Shown one piece after another: positions 1 to 9,431 of a stretch of DNA of 64,000 bases; within the stretch, counting starts at the first letter, position 1, and each line of letters starts with the position of its first letter. Below the pieces are notes generated by a model, which was not told where the DNA came from, searched no databases, and was given only the letters and a program-made list of their open reading frames with translations. The DNA is taken from positions 15,661 through 79,660 of the forward strand of contig URQU01000003.1 of assembly GCA_900550055.1 (NCBI GenBank). The letters run 5' to 3'. The DNA comes from an uncultured Coriobacteriaceae bacterium (GTDB lineage Bacteria; Actinomycetota; Coriobacteriia; Coriobacteriales; Eggerthellaceae). Both the position numbers and the translations under genes were made by a program.

Positions 1-59
1 GCTAGCTTCTCCGCTTGCTTGTTTCGCCGTGCCTGAGCGGCTTGCGAAAGGAGGGCCTT

Positions 60-1463
60 TTGCCTGCAATCGACAAACGCGCTGCATATGCGCTGTTCGC
101 TCTCGTGGTGCTTACCACGGCGTGCGGCAACCTGTCGCAAACCGCCGTGAACGCCATGATGATGGGCATCGTGGCCGATATGGGCGTCACCGTGGAGCTT
201 GGGCAGTGGTTGAGCACCGGCTATATGCTCATGCTCGGGGTTGCCGTGCCGGCGGTCACGTGGATCTCCAAGCGCTTCAGTGCTCGACAGCATGTCCTGC
301 TTGGCATGGGGCTTTCCCTTGCGGGCTCGCTCATATGCTTGGCGGCGCCCTGCTTCTGGGTGCTGCTGGCAGGGCGCGTTCTGCAGGCGGTTTCCACCGG
401 TATCCTCTTGCCGTTCATGACCACCATCGCCATGGTCAGCTTCCCTCCGGGCCGTCAGGCCACGGCCATGGGCATCGCGGGGGTGGCAATGGGTTTCGCG
501 CCCAACATCGGGCCCACCGTGGGCGGCGCCATGGCATCGGCGTGGGGCTGGCGCAGCTTCTTCGTCCTGCTGACGGCGTTGACCTGCTTGTTGGCGGTGT
601 GCGCCTTGGCGCTGGTGAAACCGTCGAAGCCGCATGATGCCGCTGCCCGCCTGGACGCGGTGTCGCTTTCCTTGTCCACCCTGGGCCTGGGAGGCGTGCT
701 GCTGGGCTTCAGCAACGCATCGTCCTTCGCGCTGATCAGCCCCTATGTATGGGGCCCGCTTGTCGTGGGCGCAGCTTTGTGCGCGGCGTTTGTCGTGCGC
801 CAAAAACGTTTGGACAACCCGCTCATCGACCTGGGCGTGTTCCGCTCGCGCCGATTCAGCGCCGGCTTCGCGGCGCAGAACCTGCTGTTCGCCTCGTTCA
901 TGGGCGTCACGCTGGTGGTGCCCCTTTACGTGGAGGGCCTGTGCGGCGGCACGGCGCTTCAGGCGGGCATGGTGCTGCTTCCCGGAACCGTCGCCGCGCT
1001 CGTGCTCAACCCGCTCGGCGGCGTGCTGACCGACCGCATAGGCGCGCGAAGGGTATGTCTGGTGGGCGGGCTTATGCTGTCCGCCGGCGCCGTGCCCATG
1101 TGCTTTTTGGACGCCGCCTCGCCGCTGTGGCAGGCGGTCGTGTTCCAGGGCGTGCGCGCATGCGGCGTGTCGCTGCTCATCGGGCCGCTTACCCAGTGGA
1201 GCTTGGCCGACCTGCCGCGACCGCTCGTGCCGCACGGCAGCTCGTTGTCCATCGCGGTGCGCCAGGCCTGCGCCAGCTTCGGCACATCGGCCATGGTGCT
1301 TGCCATCTCGGCGGGGCAGGGGATCGCGTCCCGCGGCTGGCTAACCGGTGGCCTGCAAGCCGCGCCGGATGCGCTCGCGGCTCTGCCGTACCACCTGGCG
1401 TTCGGCTTCTCAGCCGTGCTGTCGCTGTGCTTGTTCGCAGCCGTGGCGTGGAAGGTCCGTTAG
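60..1463 (+). CDS. MFS transporter, DHA2 (EmrB/QacA-like) drug efflux family
   Basis: Integral membrane protein of about 467 residues made almost entirely of hydrophobic helices, consistent with a proton-driven multidrug exporter of the major facilitator superfamily. The glycine/proline-rich stretch MGFAPNIGPTVGGAMAS fits the antiporter motif C of drug:H+ antiporters. The substrate cannot be read from sequence. I chose the TTG at 60 because a strong AAAGGAGGG site lies at 47-55 with normal spacing; a longer reading from 15 has no ribosome site. It stands alone and is followed by a promoter for the next operon. It could instead export a metabolite rather than a drug. Confidence 0.85.
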   Translation: MPAIDKRAAYALFALVVLTTACGNLSQTAVNAMMMGIVADMGVTVELGQWLSTGYMLMLGVAVPAVTWISKRFSARQHVLLGMGLSLAGSLICLAAPCFWVLLAGRVLQAVSTGILLPFMTTIAMVSFPPGRQATAMGIAGVAMGFAPNIGPTVGGAMASAWGWRSFFVLLTALTCLLAVCALALVKPSKPHDAAARLDAVSLSLSTLGLGGVLLGFSNASSFALISPYVWGPLVVGAALCAAFVVRQKRLDNPLIDLGVFRSRRFSAGFAAQNLLFASFMGVTLVVPLYVEGLCGGTALQAGMVLLPGTVAALVLNPLGGVLTDRIGARRVCLVGGLMLSAGAVPMCFLDAASPLWQAVVFQGVRACGVSLLIGPLTQWSLADLPRPLVPHGSSLSIAVRQACASFGTSAMVLAISAGQGIASRGWLTGGLQAAPDALAALPYHLAFGFSAVLSLCLFAAVAWKVR

Positions 1464-1502
1464 CGCATCTTATGCCGTTCGCGGTCGTTTTCGCGCCAAT
1501 GG

Positions 1503-1530
1503 TTGCACGTTCCCGCGCGTCTGGTATACT
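1503..1530 (+). promoter_or_regulatory. Sigma-70 type promoter of the amino-acid ABC operon
   Basis: TTGCAC (1503-1508) and TATACT (1525-1530) separated by 16 bp, 84 bp upstream of the binding-protein start. Both hexamers are close to consensus in an otherwise GC-rich region. Confidence 0.6.
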
Positions 1531-1614
1531 TCACTTCAGCACTCTACTGTGGTAAAGTGATTGCCAAGGAACCAAGTAGCCATGCCCGCGGGCATGCGCG
1601 GAAGGGAAGGGAAC

Positions 1615-2448
1615 ATGAAGAAGAAGCTCCTCGGCCTGGTGGCATGCGTGGCCACGCTGGCCCTGTCCGGCGCCCTGCTTGCGGGTTGCTCGGGCTCCGG
1701 CGACAAGACCGGTGGCGACTCCGCTGACGGCAAGGAAACCCTGACGGTCGGCTTCGACCAAAGCTATCCGCCGTACGGCTTCGTCGGCGACGACGGCAAG
1801 TACACCGGCTTCGACCTGGATCTGGCCCAGGCCGTGTGCGACAAGAACGGCTGGGAGCTGAAGCTGTCCGCCATCGACTGGGATGCCAAGGACGCGCTGC
1901 TGGCCCAGGGCAACATCAACTGCATCTGGAACGGCTTCACCATGGAGGGCCGCGAGGATGGCTACACCTTCTCCGATCCCTACATGCTCAATGAGCAGGT
2001 CATCGTCGTGAAGGCCGGCAGCGACATCTCCGATTTCGCAGGCCTGTCCGGCAAGACCGTCATGACCCAGGTCGACTCCGCCGCGCTTGACGTGCTCGAG
2101 GGCGACCAGGCCGCTGTTGCCGCTACCTTCAAGGGCGGCGCCGCCCAGACCATCGGCGACTATAACAACGCCTTCATGCAGCTTGACTCCGGCATGATCG
2201 ACGCCGTCGCCTGCGACCTGTCCATCGCCCAGTACCAGATCGCCGCGAACCCCGACAAGTACGTGCAGCTGCCCACCGCCCTGTCCACCGAGCACTACGC
2301 CGTGGGCTTCAAGAAGGGCGACACCGAGCTGGCCCAGAAGGTCTCTGAGACCCTCAAGCAGCTCGACGCTGACGGCACCGTCAAGCAGCTGTGCGAGAAG
2401 TATGCCAGCTACGGCATCAGCTACGACAACTGGGTGCTCGGCAAGTAA
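1615..2448 (+). CDS. Amino-acid ABC transporter substrate-binding lipoprotein
   Basis: Periplasmic-binding-protein family 3 (SBP_bac_3) lipoprotein of 277 residues that captures an amino acid outside the membrane and delivers it to the permease encoded downstream. The N terminus is a lipoprotein signal: KKK, hydrophobic core, then lipobox LLAGC with Cys25 as the acylation site, followed by a Gly/Ser/Asp linker. The mature start (TVGFDQSYPPYGFVGDDGKY) is typical of glutamine/cystine/histidine binders. The ATG at 1615 is chosen because GAAGGGAAGGGAA precedes it and because it gives a clean signal peptide. The ligand is not predictable; polar amino acids are most likely. Confidence 0.92.
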   Translation: MKKKLLGLVACVATLALSGALLAGCSGSGDKTGGDSADGKETLTVGFDQSYPPYGFVGDDGKYTGFDLDLAQAVCDKNGWELKLSAIDWDAKDALLAQGNINCIWNGFTMEGREDGYTFSDPYMLNEQVIVVKAGSDISDFAGLSGKTVMTQVDSAALDVLEGDQAAVAATFKGGAAQTIGDYNNAFMQLDSGMIDAVACDLSIAQYQIAANPDKYVQLPTALSTEHYAVGFKKGDTELAQKVSETLKQLDADGTVKQLCEKYASYGISYDNWVLGK

Positions 2449-2609
2449 TGCCCCTGCTTGCCCCCGGCAAGCAGCTTGATAGCGTATCCTATTAGGGCCG
2501 GAGATGCGTACCTTTGCCCCCTATGCACGATGCGGCGCGTTTCAAAAAACCGCGTTCACGTGCATGGCGGGCGAGGGAAGCGTCTCCGGCCTTCCGGCTG
2601 CTTTTCCCC

Positions 2610-2629
2610 GCCAACCTGCGAAGGTTGGC
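2610..2629 (+). promoter_or_regulatory. Stem-loop between binding protein and permease genes
   Basis: Eight-bp perfect stem GCCAACCT/AGGTTGGC closed by a GCGA (GNRA) tetraloop, with no T-run after it. It sits in the 225-bp gap between the binding-protein gene and the permease gene. Such a loop is more likely to protect or process mRNA, giving more binding protein than permease, than to terminate; that role is inference. Confidence 0.4.
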
Positions 2630-2673
2630 ATTTGGCGTGTTAAGACAAGAGCGTTTCTCTTGGAAGGAGACCA

Positions 2674-3327
2674 ATGGAATTCGGAACCATGATGGGGCTG
2701 CTGCTCTCCGGCCTGCAGTTCACCGCCATCATCTTCGTGGTCACGCTTGTGGGTGCGTTGCCCCTCGGCGTGCTGGTGGCGCTTGGCCGCATGAGCAAGT
2801 TCAAGCCGCTGTCGCTTTTGGTGCAGTTCTATATATCGGTCATGCGCGGCACGCCGCTTATGCTGCAGCTGATGATGTGGATGTTCGGTCCGTTCTACCT
2901 GTTCGGAGCCTCCATGGGCCCGGATTGGAAGTACTTCGCCTGCTGCATCGGCTTCATCCTGAACTACGCGGCTTACTTCGGCGAGATTTATCGCAGCGGC
3001 ATCCAGTCCATTCCGCGCGGCCAGTACGAGGCTGCCGAGGTGCTCGGCTATACGCGCACGCAGACCTTCATGAAGATCATCCTGCCGCAGGTGTTCAAGC
3101 GCATTCTTCCCGCCATGGGCAACGAGGTCATCACGCTGGTCAAGGACACGTCGCTGGCGTTCGTACTCGGCATCATGGAGATGTTCACGCAGGCCAAGGC
3201 CATCGCCGCCGCGCAAACCAGCATGATGCCCTACGTTATCGCCGGCCTGATCTACTGGGTGTTCAACTTCGTGGTGGTCATGGTGCTCAACCGCGTCGAG
3301 AAAAGGATGAACTACTATCATGACTAA
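2674..3327 (+). CDS. Amino-acid ABC transporter permease (HisM/GlnP type)
   Basis: Inner-membrane permease of 217 residues in the polar amino-acid uptake family. It has several hydrophobic helices and the conserved EAA loop region around YEAAEVLGYTRTQTFMKIILPQ, which docks on the ATPase. The usual family length is 210-230 residues, so it is complete. A good ribosome site (TTGGAAGGAGACC) precedes the ATG. Its last 8 bases overlap the ATPase gene, so the two are translationally coupled. One permease gene suggests a homodimeric channel. Confidence 0.93.
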   Translation: MEFGTMMGLLLSGLQFTAIIFVVTLVGALPLGVLVALGRMSKFKPLSLLVQFYISVMRGTPLMLQLMMWMFGPFYLFGASMGPDWKYFACCIGFILNYAAYFGEIYRSGIQSIPRGQYEAAEVLGYTRTQTFMKIILPQVFKRILPAMGNEVITLVKDTSLAFVLGIMEMFTQAKAIAAAQTSMMPYVIAGLIYWVFNFVVVMVLNRVEKRMNYYHD

Positions 3328-4084
3328 CCCCCTTGTTTCCCTTTCGCACGCACGCAAAAGCTTCGGTAAAACCGAGGTGCTCAAAGATATCTCCCTGTCG
3401 GTGGAGCAGGGCCAGGTCGTCGCCATCATCGGCCCTTCCGGCGGCGGCAAGTCCACGCTTCTGCGTTGCATGACGCTGCTGGAAACCCTTGACGGCGGCA
3501 GCCTGTCCTACGGCGATCTTGCCGTGGCAACTGATAGCGGCTCCGGTTCGGCATACGGCGGCAAGGCCGTGCTCTCGCAGGCGAAAACGCGCTTCGGTCT
3601 GGTGTTCCAGAACTTCAACCTGTTCCCGCATTACACGGTCATGAAAAACATCACCGACGCGCCGCTGTCCGTGCAGAAGCGCCCGAAGGACCAGGTTATG
3701 GCCCAGGCGCACGAGCTGTTGGTGAAAATGGGTCTGGAGGGCAAGGAGAACATGGTTCCCTGCGAGCTCTCCGGTGGCCAGCAGCAGCGCGTGGCCATCG
3801 CGCGCGCCCTGGCCCTGAACCCCGACGTGCTGTTCTTCGACGAGCCCACCAGCGCCCTTGACCCCGAGCTCACCAAGGGCGTGCTCAAGGTCATCCGCGA
3901 CCTTGCCGACGAGCATATGACCATGGTCATCGTCACGCACGAGATGAGCTTCGCTCGCGACGTTGCCGACCACATCATCTTCATGGACGGCGGCTACATC
4001 GTCGAGGAGGGCCCTGCCGAGCAGGTGATCAACAACCCGCAGCAGGAGCGCACGAAGCTGTTCCTGGCGAACTACGGGGACTAA
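3320..4084 (+). CDS. Amino-acid ABC transporter ATP-binding protein (GlnQ type)
   Basis: Cytoplasmic ATPase of 254 residues that powers the importer encoded just upstream. Walker A is GPSGGGKST (residues 38-46), the Q-loop lies in FGLVFQNFNLFPHYT, the signature is LSGGQQQR (about residue 150), and Walker B with the D-loop is VLFFDEPTSALDPE; the H-loop is VTHEM. All catalytic residues are present. It overlaps the permease gene by 8 bases and ends just before a strong terminator, so it closes the operon. Confidence 0.95.
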   Translation: MTNPLVSLSHARKSFGKTEVLKDISLSVEQGQVVAIIGPSGGGKSTLLRCMTLLETLDGGSLSYGDLAVATDSGSGSAYGGKAVLSQAKTRFGLVFQNFNLFPHYTVMKNITDAPLSVQKRPKDQVMAQAHELLVKMGLEGKENMVPCELSGGQQQRVAIARALALNPDVLFFDEPTSALDPELTKGVLKVIRDLADEHMTMVIVTHEMSFARDVADHIIFMDGGYIVEEGPAEQVINNPQQERTKLFLANYGD

Positions 4085-4121
4085 CGAAACGGTTTGCAGC
4101 GCGCAATGCGCCGCATGGGAA

Positions 4122-4145
4122 GCGCCCGGAACCCCGGGCGCTTTT
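4122..4145 (+). terminator. Rho-independent terminator of the ABC importer operon
   Basis: Stem GCGCCCGG (4122-4129), loop AACC, stem CCGGGCGC (4134-4141), then TTTT. Lies 38 bp after the ATPase stop. Confidence 0.85.
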
Positions 4146-4164
4146 GCATGGGAAAGGCGGAAAC

Positions 4165-4932
4165 TTGGAAGAGAAAGACCCTCAGGCGTCGTTGGCCTCG
4201 GGCAACGGCACGGTGACGTTCTATATCACGCGGCATGGGCAGACGGTCTACAACGTTGCAAGCCGTGTGCAGGGCTGGTGCGACTCGCAGCTTACCGACG
4301 AGGGCATCCGTGTGGCGCGTCTGCTGGGTCGCGGCCTGGCGGAGGTCCCGTTTGCGCAGGCCTACTGCAGCGATGCCGGCCGTGCGGTGCAGACGCTCAA
4401 CGCGGTGCTTGCCGCCAGAATCAAGGAGAACCCGCAGGCCGAGTTACCGTTCATCCATGTTCCCGATCCGCGCCTTCGAGAATGGTGCTACGGCAACCTG
4501 GAAGCAGGGCCGGGAAACGAGTTGCACGCGGCGCTCACCCGTGGCTTCGGCGAGGACCTGCCCTTCGACGAGTTGAACCGGCGCCTGCCTCAGGTGGCCG
4601 AGGTGCTGGCCGACCAGGACGACACCGGGCGCGCGGAGCGCTTCGACCAGGTGAAGGCGCGTCTGGAAAGTTTCTTCAGCGAAGCGGGCAAGCAGGCGCT
4701 TTCTGCGGGCGGCGGCAACGTGCTGGTGGTCACGCATTCGTTCGTGGTGCGATCGGTCATGTACCTGCTGGATCCTTCGCGCGTGAACGACCCGCTCAAG
4801 ATCAAGAACGCCAGCGTCACCCAGGTGACCTACGACGGCGAAACCTTCACGCTAGGGGAGACGGCATCTACCCGCTGGCTGGGCGAGATGCCGCAGGAAG
4901 CCAACGCCATTCCGTTCGGGTTCCGCATGTAA
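4165..4932 (+). CDS. Histidine phosphatase family protein (phosphoglycerate-mutase-like)
   Basis: Cytoplasmic phosphatase/mutase of about 255 residues. The RHG motif of the branch-1 histidine phosphatase fold is at residues 23-25 (FYITRHGQTVYN), with the phosphohistidine at His24; the second catalytic His is near residue 190 in VTHSFVVRSVMYLL. Lack of the strict mutase sequences argues for a broad phosphatase. I prefer the TTG at 4165, with GGAAAGGCGG upstream; a TTG at 4144 lies inside the preceding terminator. It is a single-gene unit between two terminators. The substrate is unknown. Confidence 0.85.
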   Translation: MEEKDPQASLASGNGTVTFYITRHGQTVYNVASRVQGWCDSQLTDEGIRVARLLGRGLAEVPFAQAYCSDAGRAVQTLNAVLAARIKENPQAELPFIHVPDPRLREWCYGNLEAGPGNELHAALTRGFGEDLPFDELNRRLPQVAEVLADQDDTGRAERFDQVKARLESFFSEAGKQALSAGGGNVLVVTHSFVVRSVMYLLDPSRVNDPLKIKNASVTQVTYDGETFTLGETASTRWLGEMPQEANAIPFGFRM

Positions 4933-4945
4933 ACAGGCGAACGCA

Positions 4946-4975
4946 AAAGGCCCGGGGACACGTCCCCGGGCCTTT
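4946..4975. terminator. Bidirectional terminator between convergent genes
   Basis: Thirteen-bp perfect stem AAAGGCCCGGGGA / TCCCCGGGCCTTT with a 4-nt loop and A/T flanks on each side. It serves the phosphatase gene on + and the DUF4012 gene on -. Confidence 0.85.
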
Positions 4976-5001
4976 CTCATGGCGCATGAGCCGTGTTGCC
5001 G

Positions 5002-7086
5002 TTACTGGTGGTACTTGGTCAGCGTCGGCGTGGTGGCCAGCTGCAGGTCGCCCTCGACGCCTGCTGGCAGGGTGACTGAGTAGCTGTAGGTCACGGTGGA
5101 CTCCACAGGCAGCGGGTTGTTCGGCTTGGGCAACACCGCGTAATCGCCCACCTGACAGGTGAAGGTAACGTCAAGACCCTGATAGGTAGCCTTGCCGAGC
5201 GTGGCGCCATTCGATGCCGTCACGTCGGAGATCGTACCGCCTGCGGGAGCGTAGAAGTATATGAAGGGGTCGGCGTCGCCAAGGCTCTTGTCGTTGTCCG
5301 AGACGATGTAGCTGCCGCCTTGCTTCGCTTCCTGCGCGGTCATGAAGTTCGTCAGCGTGGTGGTCGCGTGATAGGTGCGGGACCCATCGTTGCCGGTGAC
5401 GGGGTTGCCGATCTGGGTGTCCATGCCCAGCCACCAGCCAAGCTTGCTGCCGGCCCAGAAGTTGACGAACACGCCAAGGGTGGGCTCCTGCTGCGATGCG
5501 GCGGTCATGGAGCCCGAATAGCCCATGTCCTCGATGTAGCCCTGCTCGGTGGCGTCGGCCAGCCAAATCATGACGCGGCGATCGTCAAGGCCGCTCATCA
5601 TGGTGGAGACCAGCTTCATGAGCGAGGACGCGTTCATGTTGTCCAGAGCCGAATCGAATGCGTACTCTGCTGCCTCGGCGAACAGGGCGTCGCACAGGTC
5701 GTTGCCCTCGGACATGTTCGAGCCGCTGGACAGGTACTTCCAGTACAGGTCGTGCTGCAGCACCTTCGTGGCGTTCGTGCCGTCGATGGTGGTGCCGTCG
5801 GACAGCGTGAAGCTGTCGCCCGTGGTGGCCAGCAGGTCCTGGACCATGGTGGGGGTGATGGAGATGACGCCATTGACAGACTGTTCGGTTTTCTCCTGAT
5901 AAGCCGTCGCCCAAATACCGGCGACACGCGGGTAATCGGGGTTGAAGCTGTTGTCCCAGGAGTACTGCGTGTACCAGGGGTAGAACAGCGCGTTCTCCTC
6001 GTCGGTGATGGCGCATTGCGCGGGCGTATCTTCGATCATCATGTCGTAGACCTTGGTGAAATCGCCCAGTTCGATAGCGCCATTGTCGATGGAAACCGTG
6101 CCCATTGATCCGGGGAAGCCGCCGGAGGCTCGAATCTCGGCGGTGTTCTGTGCTGCTATCAGGTACGTGCGGTTGCCGTTCGCGCCGAGCATGGAGCCGA
6201 TGATGGGCGCAAAGGTATTCGCCTGCTGGAAGACGTCGTTGATTCCCGTGATCTTCTCCTGGGCGGGCTCCACCAGTTTCTGCAGCTTCTCGATATGGAA
6301 GGCGGGCAGCGAGGACAGCTCGTCGGTGCAGCGCTGCATGGCGGGAGCGCTGTCCTGGATGGCGCCGAGCAGCGTGGTGATGGCGACGATGTTCAGATTG
6401 CCGTTATCGTCGATGCAGGCCGATGGCGGCGTGGTGGACAGGCTGCTGGTCAGCGGCACGATGGCGTTCTCGGATGCATCTGTTAGAGCGGAGGCGATGG
6501 TCTGCACGCCCTTCACGTCGCTGCCCACGACGGGCAGCATGGCGGCCACGTTCCATACGGGGGAGGAGAGCTCCTCGTTCATGGCTTGCGCCGAGGACTG
6601 CAAGCCGGCAGCGTTGTTCGCCGCCGTTGCGAAGTCCTGCCCGGCGATGGCGGCTTGGATGCCGTTAACGTTGGAAAGCGCGGTCTCGGCCTGGGCTTTC
6701 ACGTCCTTGGCGGACAGCGCCAACGCCGCGCCGTAGCCGCACGCGCCCACCAGCAGGCACGCGATGACGACGATGCAGACGATCAGCTTGGTGTGCTTCT
6801 TGCGGCGCTTCTTCTTCACGCGGATCATGCCGTCGTGCTCGTGGTTGGTCGGGATCGGCTGGAAGTTGAAATCCTGCCTTCCGTATGGGTTGCCGTACCC
6901 GTTTTGCGGCGGTTGCTGCCCAGGTTGCTGGGCGTAGCGCGGCTGCTGATACGGGGGGCGCTGATATGCTTGCTGGCCGTATGGCTGTTGCGGGCGCGCC
7001 GGTGCTTGCCGGCCCATGTTGGCGGGACGGTTGGCCTGTTGCCCATATGCCTGGTCCGGGCGCGAATGCTTTCCGTTGTTCTGCAT
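5002..7086 (-). CDS. DUF4012 domain protein, membrane-anchored
   Basis: Envelope protein of 694 residues. It has a cytoplasmic low-complexity N terminus rich in Gln, Pro, Tyr and Arg (residues 1 to about 75), a basic patch KKKRRKKH, one transmembrane helix around residues 97-118, and a long extracytoplasmic part. The region near residue 300 (TYLIAAQNTAEIRASGGFPG) is the diagnostic DUF4012 block. DUF4012 proteins in actinobacteria often lie near exopolysaccharide genes; here a Wzz/CpsD/CpsB module is 4.5 kb away. I chose the ATG at 7086 because GTCAGGAGTG precedes it; the frame is open further upstream without a ribosome site. Function is unproven. Confidence 0.85.
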   Translation of the reverse strand: MQNNGKHSRPDQAYGQQANRPANMGRQAPARPQQPYGQQAYQRPPYQQPRYAQQPGQQPPQNGYGNPYGRQDFNFQPIPTNHEHDGMIRVKKKRRKKHTKLIVCIVVIACLLVGACGYGAALALSAKDVKAQAETALSNVNGIQAAIAGQDFATAANNAAGLQSSAQAMNEELSSPVWNVAAMLPVVGSDVKGVQTIASALTDASENAIVPLTSSLSTTPPSACIDDNGNLNIVAITTLLGAIQDSAPAMQRCTDELSSLPAFHIEKLQKLVEPAQEKITGINDVFQQANTFAPIIGSMLGANGNRTYLIAAQNTAEIRASGGFPGSMGTVSIDNGAIELGDFTKVYDMMIEDTPAQCAITDEENALFYPWYTQYSWDNSFNPDYPRVAGIWATAYQEKTEQSVNGVISITPTMVQDLLATTGDSFTLSDGTTIDGTNATKVLQHDLYWKYLSSGSNMSEGNDLCDALFAEAAEYAFDSALDNMNASSLMKLVSTMMSGLDDRRVMIWLADATEQGYIEDMGYSGSMTAASQQEPTLGVFVNFWAGSKLGWWLGMDTQIGNPVTGNDGSRTYHATTTLTNFMTAQEAKQGGSYIVSDNDKSLGDADPFIYFYAPAGGTISDVTASNGATLGKATYQGLDVTFTCQVGDYAVLPKPNNPLPVESTVTYSYSVTLPAGVEGDLQLATTPTLTKYHQ

Positions 7087-7370
7087 AACACTCCTGACTT
7101 GCCTGTAACTACAAGGGGAAAGTGTATCACGCGCAGTGTCGGCGGGGGACATTTGCACGCGAAGCCCAGATGACGGGCTTATCGGGAAGCCATCTGCCGA
7201 TGGGCCTGTCACCAACGACGGCTTTTGCGCTATATGCGAGCGTTCGCCAAGCATGCGGGTTTCGGACGCATAACGCTACGTCCCCAAGTGTCAGACGGGA
7301 AACGATCAGCGAACGCAGAAAGCCTGGGAATAGGCTCCGGGCCTTTTGCGTGCCATGTGCGTCCTGTTTA

Positions 7371-9143
7371 TCAGTGGTTCTCGATGAGGTGCGGGATGAC
7401 GCGGTGCCACGCCGTTCCGGTCTCCTGATCGTAGATGACGTCGTTGGCCATCTCGTCGATGTAGAAGGAGATGTACACCCCGCTCGAGTCCCTCGTCAGG
7501 CAGGAGCATCTTCCCTGGTTCAGCATCATGTCGACGACGCCGTTGCAGAATTCGAACTTCACGGGCGCGGAAGGTTGGGGCCTGCCAAGGGCGGCCGAGT
7601 CGATGAGCGAGTAATAGTCGTAGGTCACCAGATTGCCCTTTGCAAGGAAATCGATATAGCGGGGCTCCTGGGCGTTCGGGTCGGGGCTCCAAAGGCCCAC
7701 GATCATGTCGTTTGTCAGCGTGGTCTCGGGCATGGGCGCCGTCTGCCCGCTGCTGGAAGCGCTCGACCCGCTGTTAGCGGAGCTGCCGCCGGTCGACTCG
7801 CTCGGCTTGCTCTCGGTTGCGGGCAGGCCGCTGTTGGCGGAGCTGCCGCCGCTCGATCCGCTCGATTTGGACTCGGTCTCCTTGCCCGTGCTCGAGCTGT
7901 TCGAGCTGCTCGTCGAGCCGGAACTCGATCTGCTTTCAGCGGGTTTGTCCTGGGTTTTGCCCTTGCTCGCCGAGTCTGCCTGCACCTTGAGGTCTCCCGC
8001 CTCGGTTCCGCCGAACAGCTTCACCTTGACGTTGCGCTGCGATTCGATGAAGTTGGCGTCCGCGCCCACGCGCTCAAGGTATTCGGCGGAATCGCCCCCG
8101 ATGGTTTTCTTCGCCGTGCTCAGGCTTTTCGACAGCGTGGGGTAGTTGCCGTTCTCGTCGGGGGTCAAAAACGTAGTCAGCACGCCCTGGAGCATGGCGA
8201 CATTGTAGACGTGCGAGATCGACCCGGTGTTGCCGAAGACGGCCGTAGCGCCGTTGTCCAGGAACGCGTCGGCCAGCTGGCTGTCCTCTCCCGTGCTGCA
8301 GGCGCACAGGTAGACGACCGACCCGCTCATGCCGCGCACGTAGCGCTTGACGAAGGCGGGCGTGATCGCAAGGTGGCTGTCGGGATCACCGGCCACGTTG
8401 ACGATCGTGGCGCGGTCGTTCTTGATCTCGATGAGCTGGGATTTGTCGTTTAGGTCGGAATCGATCCCGGTGTCAAGGACGCTGCCGGTCTTGCGGTTGT
8501 ACCCGCCGTGGCCGGCCCAGATGAGCAGCTGCTGCTTGCCACCGAGCTCTTTAAGCCCGGCAAGCGTGATGTTGCTCGGGGTTTTCGCCGTGGAGGCGGA
8601 CCATTTCGAGGAAGATGCGGAAAACGCGCTGGTGATGGTGCTGATCGCCGCGAGCGAATCGATTCGTCCCGTGGTCTCCACCGAGCTGATGGTGGCTTCG
8701 GAATCGGTGCTCAAGGCATCGGTTCCCTCAGGCGCGGCTATGTAGAGATACGACAGCCCGTTCTCGAACTTGAAGTACACGCTGTTGTCGTCGGCGGTGT
8801 AAGAGGACACGACCCCTTGCGCCTCAAGCTCCTTCGCGTAGGACTTTTGCGCTGCTATGGCGTTTTTGACGTCTTCTTCGGTTTGAAATCCACCCGATGC
8901 GTACGTGGCGGCGTTCTGGTCGATTTGATCGAGGGTCTCCTCGAATTCAGCGATCTCGGCATTGGAGAGCTCGGGAGCGGTGAATTCCTCCCAGATATCT
9001 AAGGCGAAGTTCGTTCCCGTGAGGAAGTATTGCACCGCAAGGACGACGATCGCGGCGATGACGATGAACGCCACGGTATTATCGCCGCTGCCGTTCTTAG
9101 AACCGTTCGATGAGCTTTGCGAGGGCTTGTCTGGCGTTGCCAT
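7371..9143 (-). CDS. Membrane-anchored clan CD (caspase-like, C11/C25-type) cysteine peptidase
   Basis: Protein of 590 residues. A transmembrane helix (about residues 23-41) follows a short Ser/Asn-rich N terminus. The catalytic dyad of clan CD peptidases is visible: His in LLIWAGHGGYN (about residue 211) and Cys in VVYLCACSTGEDS (about 281), each after a hydrophobic strand. The remainder of the fold (DAFLDNGATAVFGNTGS) fits a clostripain/gingipain-like domain. Residues about 390-480 are Ser/Gly-rich and contain a repeated SGGSSANSG unit, followed by a C-terminal domain of about 100 residues of unknown type. AAGGAGAAGC precedes the ATG. Likely extracytoplasmic, tethered; substrate unknown. 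A GC-rich hairpin near 7318-7350 may terminate it. Confidence 0.75.
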   Translation of the reverse strand: MATPDKPSQSSSNGSKNGSGDNTVAFIVIAAIVVLAVQYFLTGTNFALDIWEEFTAPELSNAEIAEFEETLDQIDQNAATYASGGFQTEEDVKNAIAAQKSYAKELEAQGVVSSYTADDNSVYFKFENGLSYLYIAAPEGTDALSTDSEATISSVETTGRIDSLAAISTITSAFSASSSKWSASTAKTPSNITLAGLKELGGKQQLLIWAGHGGYNRKTGSVLDTGIDSDLNDKSQLIEIKNDRATIVNVAGDPDSHLAITPAFVKRYVRGMSGSVVYLCACSTGEDSQLADAFLDNGATAVFGNTGSISHVYNVAMLQGVLTTFLTPDENGNYPTLSKSLSTAKKTIGGDSAEYLERVGADANFIESQRNVKVKLFGGTEAGDLKVQADSASKGKTQDKPAESRSSSGSTSSSNSSSTGKETESKSSGSSGGSSANSGLPATESKPSESTGGSSANSGSSASSSGQTAPMPETTLTNDMIVGLWSPDPNAQEPRYIDFLAKGNLVTYDYYSLIDSAALGRPQPSAPVKFEFCNGVVDMMLNQGRCSCLTRDSSGVYISFYIDEMANDVIYDQETGTAWHRVIPHLIENH

Positions 9144-9431
9144 AGCTTCTCCTTGGCGTTCGTCTGCATGATGGAGCGTCGCTTCATATCATACGAGATG
9201 AACGCGCTGTCTGGGAGAGCTTTGTGCACGTTGGCGAACCTTCGTTCCTGGGCGGCGATGGGTTGCCCGGCGGCGCGGGCGGGCAAGGCCCGCCCTTCGG
9301 CGGCGATGCAGGTTCTTGGGTTTGCTAGCCGGTGCTTACCCGGTCCGTACTCCCCAGGCGGGCGGGTTTAAGACCGAGCAGTTGACGCGTCCCGGTTCGC
9401 CGGATTTCACTTTCCGTGTGCTTATAGACTG

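Noticed and set aside
4144..4164. Upstream TTG start for the histidine phosphatase
   Set aside because: It lies within the T-run of the previous operon's terminator and has no ribosome site; TTG 4165 has one.
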